A stretch of DNA of 21,745 bases from Candidatus Tectimicrobiota bacterium (GTDB taxonomy: Bacteria > UBA8248 > JACPRG01). The position numbers and the translations under genes were made by a program. The notes under the pieces were generated by a model that ran no database searches, was not told where the DNA came from, and saw only the letters and a program-made list of their open reading frames with translations. The stretch lies in contig JACPRG010000059.1 of NCBI GenBank assembly GCA_016190025.1, positions 1 through 21,745 of the forward strand. The letters are read 5' to 3'. Position 1 is the stretch's first letter. Each line of letters starts with the position of its first letter. This document shows positions 6,867-14,746 of the stretch, one piece after another.

Positions 6867-9230
6867 ATGAGCGCACCGCGCCTGGACGACAGCCGAGCCT
6901 TCTTCCGCCGGCGGAAAAGGACGTCCGTTCTCCCCGGACCCGGCGGGTCGGTTTTCCCGTTCCCCCGTTTCCGCCAATGGATCTACCTTCTGCTGATCTT
7001 TGTGGTCTTCTCACGCCTGACCCCGGCCGTCGCGCAAGAGTCCCGGCCCGCGGGCGCAGCCCCGAAGGCGGTTTCCGAAGCCGGCCTTCCGGAAAGAACG
7101 GCGGCCTCCGACCTGGAGGTCCTTCTGAAAACGCTGGAGGACCCGCAGGCGCGGGAGAGGCTGATTCGCCAGATCCGCGCCTTGATCGAGCGCGAACGGC
7201 TGCAAGCGGGCGCCGTCCCCAAAAAGACGGCGGTCCCCGATGCGGTCACATTCTTCCAGATTTATGAACGGCTGGTCGGCGGGCTCGAGCGGGTGGTGCG
7301 GGCGGCAACGGCGAACGTAAAGACGATCCCGCCCCTTTTGAACCGCGGCATCAGGACATTGCAAAGTCAGGACACTCTTCTCCATCTGCTGGACCTCTTG
7401 TGGAAGCTCGCGGCGGCCTTCGTCCTGGCGCTTCTCCTTTCATGGATCGTCCGAAGGTACACCGTCCGGTCGGCGGGCCGGATGACGGCGCCCGACGGGG
7501 CCGGCCGAGGCCGGAAGTTCCTCCTTTCCTGCGCCCGCGCCTTCCTGGGTTTGGTGCCGCCGGGGATCACCCTGCTGACGATGTTCTTCGCCCTGACGTT
7601 CCTGCAACCCGCGCGGCTGGGCGCCGCCGTCGTCTTGATCGCCCTTTGGGCCTACTTTCTGCGGAGCGTCTTGATGGCCGGAGTCTGGGTTCTCATCGCG
7701 CCCGACCGGCCGTCCCTGCGGTTCACCGGACTGAGAGAGGAGACCGCCGCCTATTGGAACATCTGGGGCAAACGGCTCACCGGCTATGGGGTCTACGGCT
7801 ATTACACCGTGCAAGTCGTCGAAACCCTGGGCGCCATGAAAATCTGGGCGGACACCCTCTCCGCCCTTTACGCCGCCGGTCTGGCGGTTCAGATCATCGT
7901 GCTCATCCTGCAACAGCGAAAAGAGGTTCATTCTCTCCTGACGCCGCGTCGGAAGGCTGAAAAGGACCTCTGGAAGACCGTCCTGACCGGATGGGGGTTT
8001 CTGGCGGCCAAGTGGCACGTGATAGGGATTGTCTACCTGATCGTGGCCTACGGCCTCTGGGTGTTGGACTACCCGGACGCCTTGCGCCTCATGATCCGGG
8101 CGTCGGCCTACACCCTGCTGTTGGCGGTCCTCTGCGTCGTCGCCCGGTATTTCCTGGGGGTCTTCCTGGGCAAGCTCTTCCGCGTCCCCGAGCGGGTCCG
8201 TTCCCGGTTCCCCGGGATTGAGCGGCGGGCCAATCGCTACATCCGACTCCTGCACCGCATCTTTTTCGCCCTGCTCTATGTGGTCACGGCCATCCTGGCT
8301 CTCGAGGGGTGGGGGGTGAACGCCTTCGACCTGCTTTTTTCGGACCTCGGCGTCCTCCTCATCGTCCGGGTCCTCACCATCGCGCTCATCCTGGCCATCG
8401 CGGCGGCCGTCCTGGTGGCGGGCAACTTCGCCTCAGAGACCCTCCTGCATCCCCGGACCCTTCCCGGCGGTGGAACGGCGGAGCCTCCCGCCCGGCTCAA
8501 GACCCTCGTCCCCCTGGGCCGGACGGCGCTCAAGGTGTCGGTGATTGTCGTCACGGCGCTCGTCCTGATGGACCAGATCGGGATCAGCATCACGCCGGTC
8601 CTGGCGGGCGTCGGGGTCCTGGGGCTGGCCGTGGGCTTCGGCGCCCAGTCCCTCGTGAAGGACGTCATCTCGGGCCTGTTCATTCTTCTCGAGGACAGCA
8701 TCTCGGTGGGCGACGTGGTGATCCTGAAGGGGACGGGCGGGCTCGTGGAAAACATCAACCTGCGGACCATCCGCATGAGGGACCTCGCGGGCAACGTCCA
8801 CGTGATCCCCCACAGCAACGTGGACATGATCACGAACATGACGAAGGACTATTCCCGGTACGTCCTGGACGTCGGCGTGGCCTACCGCGAGGACACCGAC
8901 GAGGTGGTGGAGATCCTGAAGCGCATTGGCGCCGAGATGCAGGCCGATCCCGAGTTCGGCCCGGACATGCTGGCGCCCATCGAGATCCTCGGCGTGGACC
9001 GGTTCGCCGATTCGGCCGTGGTGATCAAGGCCCGGCTCATGACCAAACCCATCAAGCAGTGGACGGTCGGGCGCGAGTTCAACCGCAGGATGAAGAAGGC
9101 CTTCGACGAGCGCGGCATCGAGATCCCCTTCCCCCATCAGACGATTTACTTCGGGCAGCCCAAAGAGGGCATCCCGCCCCCCCTGTACATGGAACAGGTC
9201 GCCCGGGCCTTCGAGAAACAGAAAGAATAA
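6867..9230 (+). CDS. MscS-family mechanosensitive ion channel, large form
   Basis: 787 aa, much longer than MscS itself (about 290 aa) and close to the YbiO/MscK-like multi-domain channels that release solutes on hypo-osmotic shock. Residues 38-57 form a signal peptide ending AVAQE. A helical, charged region follows to about residue 175, then several membrane segments. The MscS core includes the pore helix GVGVLGLAVGFGAQSLVKD (AVGFGAQ at 588-594), the beta domain DSISVGDVVILKG, IRMRDLAGNVHVIPHSN, and a C-terminal cytoplasmic domain. The start at 6867 was chosen because GGAG lies seven bases upstream. An in-frame ATG at 6837 has no properly spaced site. The frame remains open far upstream over the DMT genes, but that part is shadow. 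Confidence 0.93.
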   Translation: MSAPRLDDSRAFFRRRKRTSVLPGPGGSVFPFPRFRQWIYLLLIFVVFSRLTPAVAQESRPAGAAPKAVSEAGLPERTAASDLEVLLKTLEDPQARERLIRQIRALIERERLQAGAVPKKTAVPDAVTFFQIYERLVGGLERVVRAATANVKTIPPLLNRGIRTLQSQDTLLHLLDLLWKLAAAFVLALLLSWIVRRYTVRSAGRMTAPDGAGRGRKFLLSCARAFLGLVPPGITLLTMFFALTFLQPARLGAAVVLIALWAYFLRSVLMAGVWVLIAPDRPSLRFTGLREETAAYWNIWGKRLTGYGVYGYYTVQVVETLGAMKIWADTLSALYAAGLAVQIIVLILQQRKEVHSLLTPRRKAEKDLWKTVLTGWGFLAAKWHVIGIVYLIVAYGLWVLDYPDALRLMIRASAYTLLLAVLCVVARYFLGVFLGKLFRVPERVRSRFPGIERRANRYIRLLHRIFFALLYVVTAILALEGWGVNAFDLLFSDLGVLLIVRVLTIALILAIAAAVLVAGNFASETLLHPRTLPGGGTAEPPARLKTLVPLGRTALKVSVIVVTALVLMDQIGISITPVLAGVGVLGLAVGFGAQSLVKDVISGLFILLEDSISVGDVVILKGTGGLVENINLRTIRMRDLAGNVHVIPHSNVDMITNMTKDYSRYVLDVGVAYREDTDEVVEILKRIGAEMQADPEFGPDMLAPIEILGVDRFADSAVVIKARLMTKPIKQWTVGREFNRRMKKAFDERGIEIPFPHQTIYFGQPKEGIPPPLYMEQVARAFEKQKE

Positions 9231-9382
9231 AGCGACGCCCCTCCCCTCTCCCCATCCCTCCCGGACCCGATACAATCGGCCGCATCCGCCCGGTTGCGCC
9301 CCCCGTTCGGGAACGTCGAGCCTGAGAAGAAACCGCTGTCCGCCCGACAAGAAACTGGCTCACGACCGGCGGGAGGCGGAGT

Positions 9383-9411
9383 TTGGCTTCACGCTCTCCT
9401 TTTGCTAACAT
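9383..9411 (+). promoter_or_regulatory. Putative promoter of the Mo-hydroxylase operon
   Basis: TTGGCT (9383-9388), a 17-base spacer, then TAACAT (9406-9411) preceded by an extended -10 TG at 9403-9404. The transcript would start near 9418, leaving a leader of about 80 bases that contains the 9456-9481 palindrome. This argues against an earlier translational start at 9383. Confidence 0.5.
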
Positions 9412-9455
9412 CATCCCCGCCGCGCCGACGCGCGCGGCCCGCGTGAAAATTTTTC

Positions 9456-9481
9456 GTCCCGGGGGGCGCGCCCCCGGGGAC
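9456..9481 (+). promoter_or_regulatory. 26-bp near-perfect palindrome in the Mo-hydroxylase leader
   Basis: The 26 bases pair end to end with a single mismatch (positions 6 and 21), entirely G/C except for the outermost T-A pair. It ends two bases before the purine-rich ribosome binding site GAGGGAG (9484-9490). In RNA it would form a very stable hairpin next to the initiation region. In DNA it could be an operator. No U-run follows, so it is not a standard intrinsic terminator. Confidence 0.6.
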
Positions 9482-9496
9482 GCGAGGGAGTCCATC

Positions 9497-11962
9497 ATGG
9501 CGAAGAGGGCCGTCCCGGTCGCGCCCGGGACCTGGGTCGGGCGCAGCGTCCCGCGGGTCGAGGACAAGCGGCTCCTCACCGGAAGGGGCCAGTACACCGA
9601 CGACATCAAGCTCCCCGGCATGTGCCACGCCGCCGTCCTCCGGAGCCCCTACCCCCACGCGGCCGTCCGCTCCATCGACGCCTCCTCTGCGCTGGGGATG
9701 CCGGGCGTGCGCGGCGTCCTCACCGGAGAGGACGTGAGGCGGATGTCCCGCCCCTTCCCCCAGGCGGTGGACGAGCCCCTGGAGTACTACTGCCTCGCCG
9801 TCGACCGCGCCCGCTACGTGGGCGAAGGCGTGGCGGTGGTGGTCGCCGAGAACCGCTACCTGGCCGAGGACGCCTTTCGGGCCATCCGGGTGGAATACGA
9901 GGCGCTCCCCGCCGTGGTGGACGTGGAAAAGGCCGCGGAGGAAGGCGCCCCCCTCCTCCACCCCAAGGTGGGGACGAACGTCATCAACCACCGCGCGCTC
10001 CGCTACGGGGACCCCGACGCCGCCTTCGCCGGGGCCGACGTGACCGTGGGCGAGCGCTTCTTCTTCCCGAAGTACTCCTCCACCCCGATGGAGACCTTCG
10101 CGGTCATCGCCCAGCACGATCCGGCCGAGGACGTCATCACCATCTGGTCCAACTTCCAGGGCCCCTTCACCATGCATCCGGTCTCGGCGGCGGCGCTCCA
10201 GATCCCGGAGAACCGGCTGCGTTTCATCGTCCCGCCTGACATTGGGGGAGGCTTCGGCATCAAGTCCAGCATGTTCCCTCAGATGGTCATGACCGCCCTG
10301 GCCGCGAAGAAGACGGGCGTCCCCGTGAAATACATCGAGGACCGGATGGAGCACCTCATGTCCAGCTCCAGCGGGACCGACCGGGTCACCTACATCGAGG
10401 CGGCCGCCCAGCGGGACGGGACCCTCCTGGGGATCCGGAAAAGGGTCATGGACAACGTGGGGGCCTACCTGCGGAGCCCGGAGCCGGCCTGCATGTACCG
10501 CACGACCGGCAACCAGCTCGGCCCCTACGATATCCCCCACTTGGCGTGGGACGCCTACGTGGTCATGACCAACAAGAGCCCCACCGGACCCAACCGGGGC
10601 TACGGCTGCCAGCAGCTCTACTTCGAGATGGAGCGGATCGTGGACCTGCTGGCCGACCGGCTCGGCATGGACCCGGCCGAGATCCGCAGAAAGAACCTGG
10701 TCCGGAAAGACCGGTTCCCCTACGTCACGGCGACCGGCGGCATCTACGACGCGGGGGACTACGGGGCGTGTCTGGACCTGGCGCTGCAGAAGGCGGGCTA
10801 CGCCGCCCTGCGCCAGGAGCAGGAGGAGGCGAGGAAGGAGGGGCGCCTGTTCGGCATCGGGCTGTCCACCGTGGTGGACCCGTCGGTGACCAACATCGCC
10901 TACATCACCGTGGCCTACACGCCGGAGTTCCGGGCCAGCGGCCGCTTCAACCCCAAGTCCGGCTCGGGCGAGACCGCCGTCGTCAAGATGGACCCCCTGG
11001 GGCAGGTCAGCGTTATCATCAACACCGTCCCCGAGGGCCAGGGCCACGAGACCGTCGTCTCGCAGATCGTTGCCGACGAGCTGGGCGTCGCGCCCGGGGA
11101 CGTCCGCGTCGTCTCCGGCATCGACACCTTCACGCGGTTTTGGAGCATCACCACCGGGACTTACTCCAGCCGGTTCGCCTCGGTGGGGGCGAGCGCCGTG
11201 GCCATGGCCGCCCGGAAGGTCAGAGAAAAACTCTTCCAGATCGCTGCGCATCACTTCGAGGTGGACGCCAAGGACCTGGAGCTGGCGGACGGCGCCATCC
11301 GGGTGAAGGGGGCGCCCGAGCGCAAGATCTCCATCCGCCGCGCCGCGGGCATCGCCCACTGGAACCAGGGAGACCTGCCCGAGGGCATGGAGCCCGGCGT
11401 CCAGGCCACGTACACCTACAACTTCCCGACCTCCAAGGCCCCCGACGACAAGGACCGGGTGGACTCCTCGGCCACCTACGGGTTCATCGCAGATCTGGCC
11501 TGCGTCGAGATCGACCCCGACACCGGCCAGGTGGAGATCCGGAAGTACGTCACCGTCCACGACTGCGGCAAGGTCCTCAACCCCACCCTCGTCGAGGGGC
11601 AGATCTACGGCAGCTTCGTCCACGGCCTGGGGGGCGCCTTGTACGAGGAGATGGCCTACGACGAGAGCGGCCAGTACCTGGCCGGCTCCTTCATCGACTA
11701 CCTGTGCCCGACGGCCGCCGAGGTCCCCGTCCTGGACATCGGCCACATCGAGATCCCCTCCCCCGTCACCGTCCTCGGCTCCAAAGGGTGCGGCGAGTCC
11801 TGCACGATGAGCGTCCCCGCCTGCCTGGCCAACGCCGTGGCCGACGCTCTCAAGCCCCTCGGGGCGGCCGTCACGCGTCTCCCGCTCCGGCCCAGTGACG
11901 TCTGGCAGCTCATCCAGGACGCCAAGGGAGGGGGCGCCCCACCGGGCGAGAAGCGGGCATGA
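9497..11962 (+). CDS. Xanthine dehydrogenase/CoxL-family molybdopterin-binding large subunit
   Basis: 821 aa, normal length for molybdenum hydroxylase large subunits, which hydroxylate ring carbons (or oxidise CO or aldehydes) using water. Family motifs in order are GRSVPRVEDKRLLTGRGQY (N-terminus), PPDIGGGFG, the active-site loop GPNRGYGC (364-371), EGQGHET, and GSKGCGES (761-768), whose Glu767 corresponds to the catalytic glutamate. The loop does not match the CO dehydrogenase form I (AYRCSFR) or form II (AYRGAGR) sequences, so CO oxidation is unlikely. The ATG at 9497 has GAGGGAG six bases upstream; the longer frame to 9383 begins inside the promoter. It is the first gene of an L-M-S operon and overlaps the FAD subunit by ATGA. 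Confidence 0.93.
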   Translation: MAKRAVPVAPGTWVGRSVPRVEDKRLLTGRGQYTDDIKLPGMCHAAVLRSPYPHAAVRSIDASSALGMPGVRGVLTGEDVRRMSRPFPQAVDEPLEYYCLAVDRARYVGEGVAVVVAENRYLAEDAFRAIRVEYEALPAVVDVEKAAEEGAPLLHPKVGTNVINHRALRYGDPDAAFAGADVTVGERFFFPKYSSTPMETFAVIAQHDPAEDVITIWSNFQGPFTMHPVSAAALQIPENRLRFIVPPDIGGGFGIKSSMFPQMVMTALAAKKTGVPVKYIEDRMEHLMSSSSGTDRVTYIEAAAQRDGTLLGIRKRVMDNVGAYLRSPEPACMYRTTGNQLGPYDIPHLAWDAYVVMTNKSPTGPNRGYGCQQLYFEMERIVDLLADRLGMDPAEIRRKNLVRKDRFPYVTATGGIYDAGDYGACLDLALQKAGYAALRQEQEEARKEGRLFGIGLSTVVDPSVTNIAYITVAYTPEFRASGRFNPKSGSGETAVVKMDPLGQVSVIINTVPEGQGHETVVSQIVADELGVAPGDVRVVSGIDTFTRFWSITTGTYSSRFASVGASAVAMAARKVREKLFQIAAHHFEVDAKDLELADGAIRVKGAPERKISIRRAAGIAHWNQGDLPEGMEPGVQATYTYNFPTSKAPDDKDRVDSSATYGFIADLACVEIDPDTGQVEIRKYVTVHDCGKVLNPTLVEGQIYGSFVHGLGGALYEEMAYDESGQYLAGSFIDYLCPTAAEVPVLDIGHIEIPSPVTVLGSKGCGESCTMSVPACLANAVADALKPLGAAVTRLPLRPSDVWQLIQDAKGGGAPPGEKRA

Positions 11963-12834
11963 AGCCCCCGGCCTTCCGATACGTCCGCGCCGAGAGCGTG
12001 GAGGCGGCCCTCGCCGCCCTGGCTGAGCACGGAGGGGACGCTAAGCTCCTGGCCGGCGGACAAAGCCTCGTGCCGATGCTCAACTTCCGGATCGCCGAGC
12101 CCGCCGTCCTGGTGGACATCAACCCCGTGAAGGAGCTGGACTACGTCCGGGTCGAGGACGGCTTCCTGCGGATCGGCGCGCGCACCCGCCAGAGGACGCT
12201 GGAAAGGGCGCCCGAGATCCGGGATCGGTGTCCCCTCCTCGCTGAGGCCGCGAAATGGATCGGCCACCCCCAGATCCGAAATCGCGGCACGGTCGGGGGC
12301 AGCCTGGTTCACGGAGACCCCACAGCGGAGCTGGCGCTGGCGGCGACGCTCCTGGACGCCGAGCTGATCATCCGGGGGCGAGGGCGGACCCGGGCCGCCG
12401 GGCCGGAGGATTTCTTCGAGGGCTTCCTGAGCACCCGGATCGGCGAGGACGAGATCCTCGCGGAGGTCCGTTTCCCCGTCGCGCCTCCCCGCTCAGGTTA
12501 CGGGTTCCGCGAGCTCTCCCTCCGCCACGGGGACTTCGCCGTCGTCGCGGCGGCGGCCCAGATCACCCTGGACGGCCGGGGATGGTGCGCCGAGGCGCGC
12601 GTGGCCGTGGCGGGGGCCTCTCCCAAGGCCCTGCGCGTCCGGGGCGCGGAGGAGGTCCTCACGGGAGGCGACGGAAGCCCCGGCAACCTCGACGAGGCGG
12701 CCTCCCGGGTCCCCGGCGCGGTGGCGCCGATCCCCGACCTGAAGGGAAGCGAGGCCTATCGGCGGGAGATGGCGAGGGTGTTCGTCCACCGGGCCCTGGA
12801 CGACGCCTGGGCGATGGCCAGGGAGAAGACTTGA
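11959..12834 (+). CDS. FAD-binding medium subunit of the molybdenum hydroxylase (CoxM-like)
   Basis: 291 aa, the usual length for CoxM/XdhB-type subunits that carry FAD and pass electrons from the iron-sulfur subunit to an acceptor. The two FAD pyrophosphate-binding motifs are clear: AGGQSLVP (residues 32-39) and TVGGSLVHGDP (111-121). The C-terminal domain (from about 165) has RHGDFAVVAAAA, as in CO dehydrogenase flavoprotein C-terminal domains. It starts within the large-subunit stop (ATGA) and ends one base before the ATG of the small subunit, so all three are translationally linked. Confidence 0.94.
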   Translation: MKPPAFRYVRAESVEAALAALAEHGGDAKLLAGGQSLVPMLNFRIAEPAVLVDINPVKELDYVRVEDGFLRIGARTRQRTLERAPEIRDRCPLLAEAAKWIGHPQIRNRGTVGGSLVHGDPTAELALAATLLDAELIIRGRGRTRAAGPEDFFEGFLSTRIGEDEILAEVRFPVAPPRSGYGFRELSLRHGDFAVVAAAAQITLDGRGWCAEARVAVAGASPKALRVRGAEEVLTGGDGSPGNLDEAASRVPGAVAPIPDLKGSEAYRREMARVFVHRALDDAWAMAREKT

Positions 12835-12835
12835 G

Positions 12836-13330
12836 ATGCGCGAGACGTTTCCCATCCGGGTGCAGGTGAACGGCGTGGAATACGAGCGCTCGGTTGAGCC
12901 CCGCCTCCTTCTCTCCGACTTCCTGCGGGAAGAGCTCGGCCTCACCGGGACCCACGTGGGCTGCGAGCACGGCATCTGCGGCTGCTGCACCGTCCGGGTG
13001 GACGGCGCGACGGTCCGCTCCTGCCTGATGTTCGCCGTGCAGGCCGACGGCGCGGAGGTCACGACCATCGAGGGCCTGGCCGAGGGCGGGAGGCTCCATC
13101 CCCTCCAGGAGGCCTTCTGGAATCACCACGGTCTTCAGTGCGGCTTCTGCACGCCGGGAATGCTTTTTTGCGCGCTGGAGCTTCTGAACGAGAGCCCAAA
13201 CCCCAGCGACTCGGAAATCCGGGCGGGGATCTCGGGGACGATCTGCCGGTGCACGGGTTATCATCACATCGTTCAAGCCGTGAAGGCGGCCGCCCGGCGG
13301 CTGGCCCAGGGGGCCGACGGAAAGGACTGA
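12836..13330 (+). CDS. [2Fe-2S] small subunit of the molybdenum hydroxylase (CoxS-like)
   Basis: 164 aa, full length. It carries two [2Fe-2S] clusters. The plant-type N-terminal cluster is at Cys43, Cys48, Cys51 and Cys63 (GCEHGICGCCTV). The C-terminal helical domain cluster is at Cys102, Cys105, Cys137 and Cys139 (CGFCTPGM and CRCTGYHHIV). All eight ligands are present, so the electron path from Mo to FAD should be intact. A GGGAGAAG ribosome binding site lies in the end of the upstream gene. The next gene begins four bases after its stop. Confidence 0.95.
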   Translation: MRETFPIRVQVNGVEYERSVEPRLLLSDFLREELGLTGTHVGCEHGICGCCTVRVDGATVRSCLMFAVQADGAEVTTIEGLAEGGRLHPLQEAFWNHHGLQCGFCTPGMLFCALELLNESPNPSDSEIRAGISGTICRCTGYHHIVQAVKAAARRLAQGADGKD

Positions 13331-13334
13331 GGGC

Positions 13335-14678
13335 GTGAACCGGGTGAGATTCGAAGACCTGTACTTCGAGCCGGACATCGAGACGGCCTCGCGAGAGACC
13401 ATGCGGCAAATCCAGGAGAAGAAGTTCCTGGAGCAGGTCCGCCACGCGTACGATAACTCCCCTTTTTACCGCAGGAAGTTCGAGGAGGCGGGCCTTGCGC
13501 CGGGCGACGTCCGCTCCCTGGACGACATCGCCAAGCTCCCCTTCACCACCAAGGACGAGCTGAAGGCCGACCAGGCTGAACACCCGCCCTGGGGGAGCCT
13601 CCTGGCGGTCCCCATCGAGGAGTGCCTGCGCGTCCACTCCACCTCCGCCACCACCGGCCGGCCCCTCATGTACCTGGACACGGCGGAGGACTGGAGAGGG
13701 TTCTACCGGAGCTACGCCCGGGGGCTGTACGGAATGGGCATCCGCAAGTCCGACATGGTGATGTGCGCCTTCAGCTATGGCCCCTGGATCGGCTTCTGGT
13801 CGGGATTTTTCGCCGCCCAGGAGATCGGCTGTCTCATGTTCCCCGCCGGGGGGTTCTCCACCGAGCAGCGCATCGACGCCCTGCTGACGTACCCCATCAC
13901 CGTCCTCGGCTGCACGCCCTCTTACGCCCTGTACATGGCGGAGGAGGCCAAGAAGCGCGGGATCGACCTGGCGAAAGAGTCGAAGATCCGCATCACCTGG
14001 CACACCGGCGAGCCGGGCGCCGGCATCCCGGCCACGAAGAAAAAGCTGGAGGAGGCCTTCGGGGCCCAGGTGTTCGACCTCCCCGGACTCACGGAGCTGG
14101 CCGCCTGGGGGTTCTCCTGCACGGCGCACTCGGGCCTCGCCCACGTCCACGAGGACTACTGCTACCCGGAGGTCCTGGACCTGGAAACCGGAGAGCCCGT
14201 CGGGCCGGGGGGTGAGGGGGAGATCGTCTTCACCAGCCTCTACCGCAAGGCGATGCCCCTTCTCCGCTACCGGACCCGGGACCTGGTCCAGGTCGCCGAC
14301 CGCCAATGCCCGTGCGGCCGCACGCTCTTTTCCGTCGATGGGGGCGTCCTGGGCCGCCTGGACGACATGAAGAAGATCCGCGGGGTGATCGTCTACCCGC
14401 GGCGCATCGAGGAAATCGTCCGGGCCTTCCCGGAGATGCAGGAGTTCCTGGTGCGCATCCGAAGGGAGGGGGGCCTGGACGAGATCCGTGTCCAGATCGA
14501 CCCGGCGCCCGACATCCCCAAGGACCGCTACCCGGCGCTGCGAAAACGCATGGAGTCGGAGCTGCGGGTCGGCCTCGGCATCCGCGCCGGGGTGGAGATC
14601 GTCGAGCCGGGCTCCCTCCCCCGCTGGGACCACAAGGCCAGACGGGTCAAGGATGAGCGCGAGGAAGTCCCCTTCTGA
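13335..14678 (+). CDS. Phenylacetate-CoA ligase (PaaK)-type acyl-CoA ligase
   Basis: 447 aa AMP-forming ligase, the normal length for PaaK (about 430-450). Such enzymes activate a carboxylic acid through an acyl-AMP to its CoA thioester. Visible features are the phosphate-binding loop HSTSATTGRP (residues 101-110), GEPG (225-228), DLPGLTE (249-255, the counterpart of DIYGLTE), YRTRD (312-316) and the hinge region GRLDDMKKIRG followed by VYPRRIEE. The start is a GTG at 13335, four bases after the previous stop, with GGA about nine bases upstream. Placement directly behind the Mo-hydroxylase suggests that it activates the hydroxylase's product or a related aromatic acid. The substrate is not readable from sequence, and phenylacetate itself should not be assumed. 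Confidence 0.9.
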   Translation: MNRVRFEDLYFEPDIETASRETMRQIQEKKFLEQVRHAYDNSPFYRRKFEEAGLAPGDVRSLDDIAKLPFTTKDELKADQAEHPPWGSLLAVPIEECLRVHSTSATTGRPLMYLDTAEDWRGFYRSYARGLYGMGIRKSDMVMCAFSYGPWIGFWSGFFAAQEIGCLMFPAGGFSTEQRIDALLTYPITVLGCTPSYALYMAEEAKKRGIDLAKESKIRITWHTGEPGAGIPATKKKLEEAFGAQVFDLPGLTELAAWGFSCTAHSGLAHVHEDYCYPEVLDLETGEPVGPGGEGEIVFTSLYRKAMPLLRYRTRDLVQVADRQCPCGRTLFSVDGGVLGRLDDMKKIRGVIVYPRRIEEIVRAFPEMQEFLVRIRREGGLDEIRVQIDPAPDIPKDRYPALRKRMESELRVGLGIRAGVEIVEPGSLPRWDHKARRVKDEREEVPF

Positions 14679-14746
14679 CGGCGATTGGCGAAAAGAAAAA
14701 TCCGATCAAAGAAGCTGGCGATTGCGCCTGAGGACTGGAGTCATCC

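Noticed and set aside
9261..9290. CCGAT-aca-ATCGG dyad with TACAAT after the channel gene as terminator or promoter
   Set aside because: The stem is only five base pairs with no U-run, and no -35 element is present at the right distance.
9383..9496. Longer start for the Mo-hydroxylase large subunit (TTG at 9383)
   Set aside because: The TTG is part of the probable -35 box, the extension has no homology-like features, and 9497 has a good GAGGGAG site.
9389..11746. 785-codon minus-strand frame opposite the large subunit
   Set aside because: It is a shadow frame with Val/Asp/Gly-rich composition typical of antisense reading of GC-rich genes.
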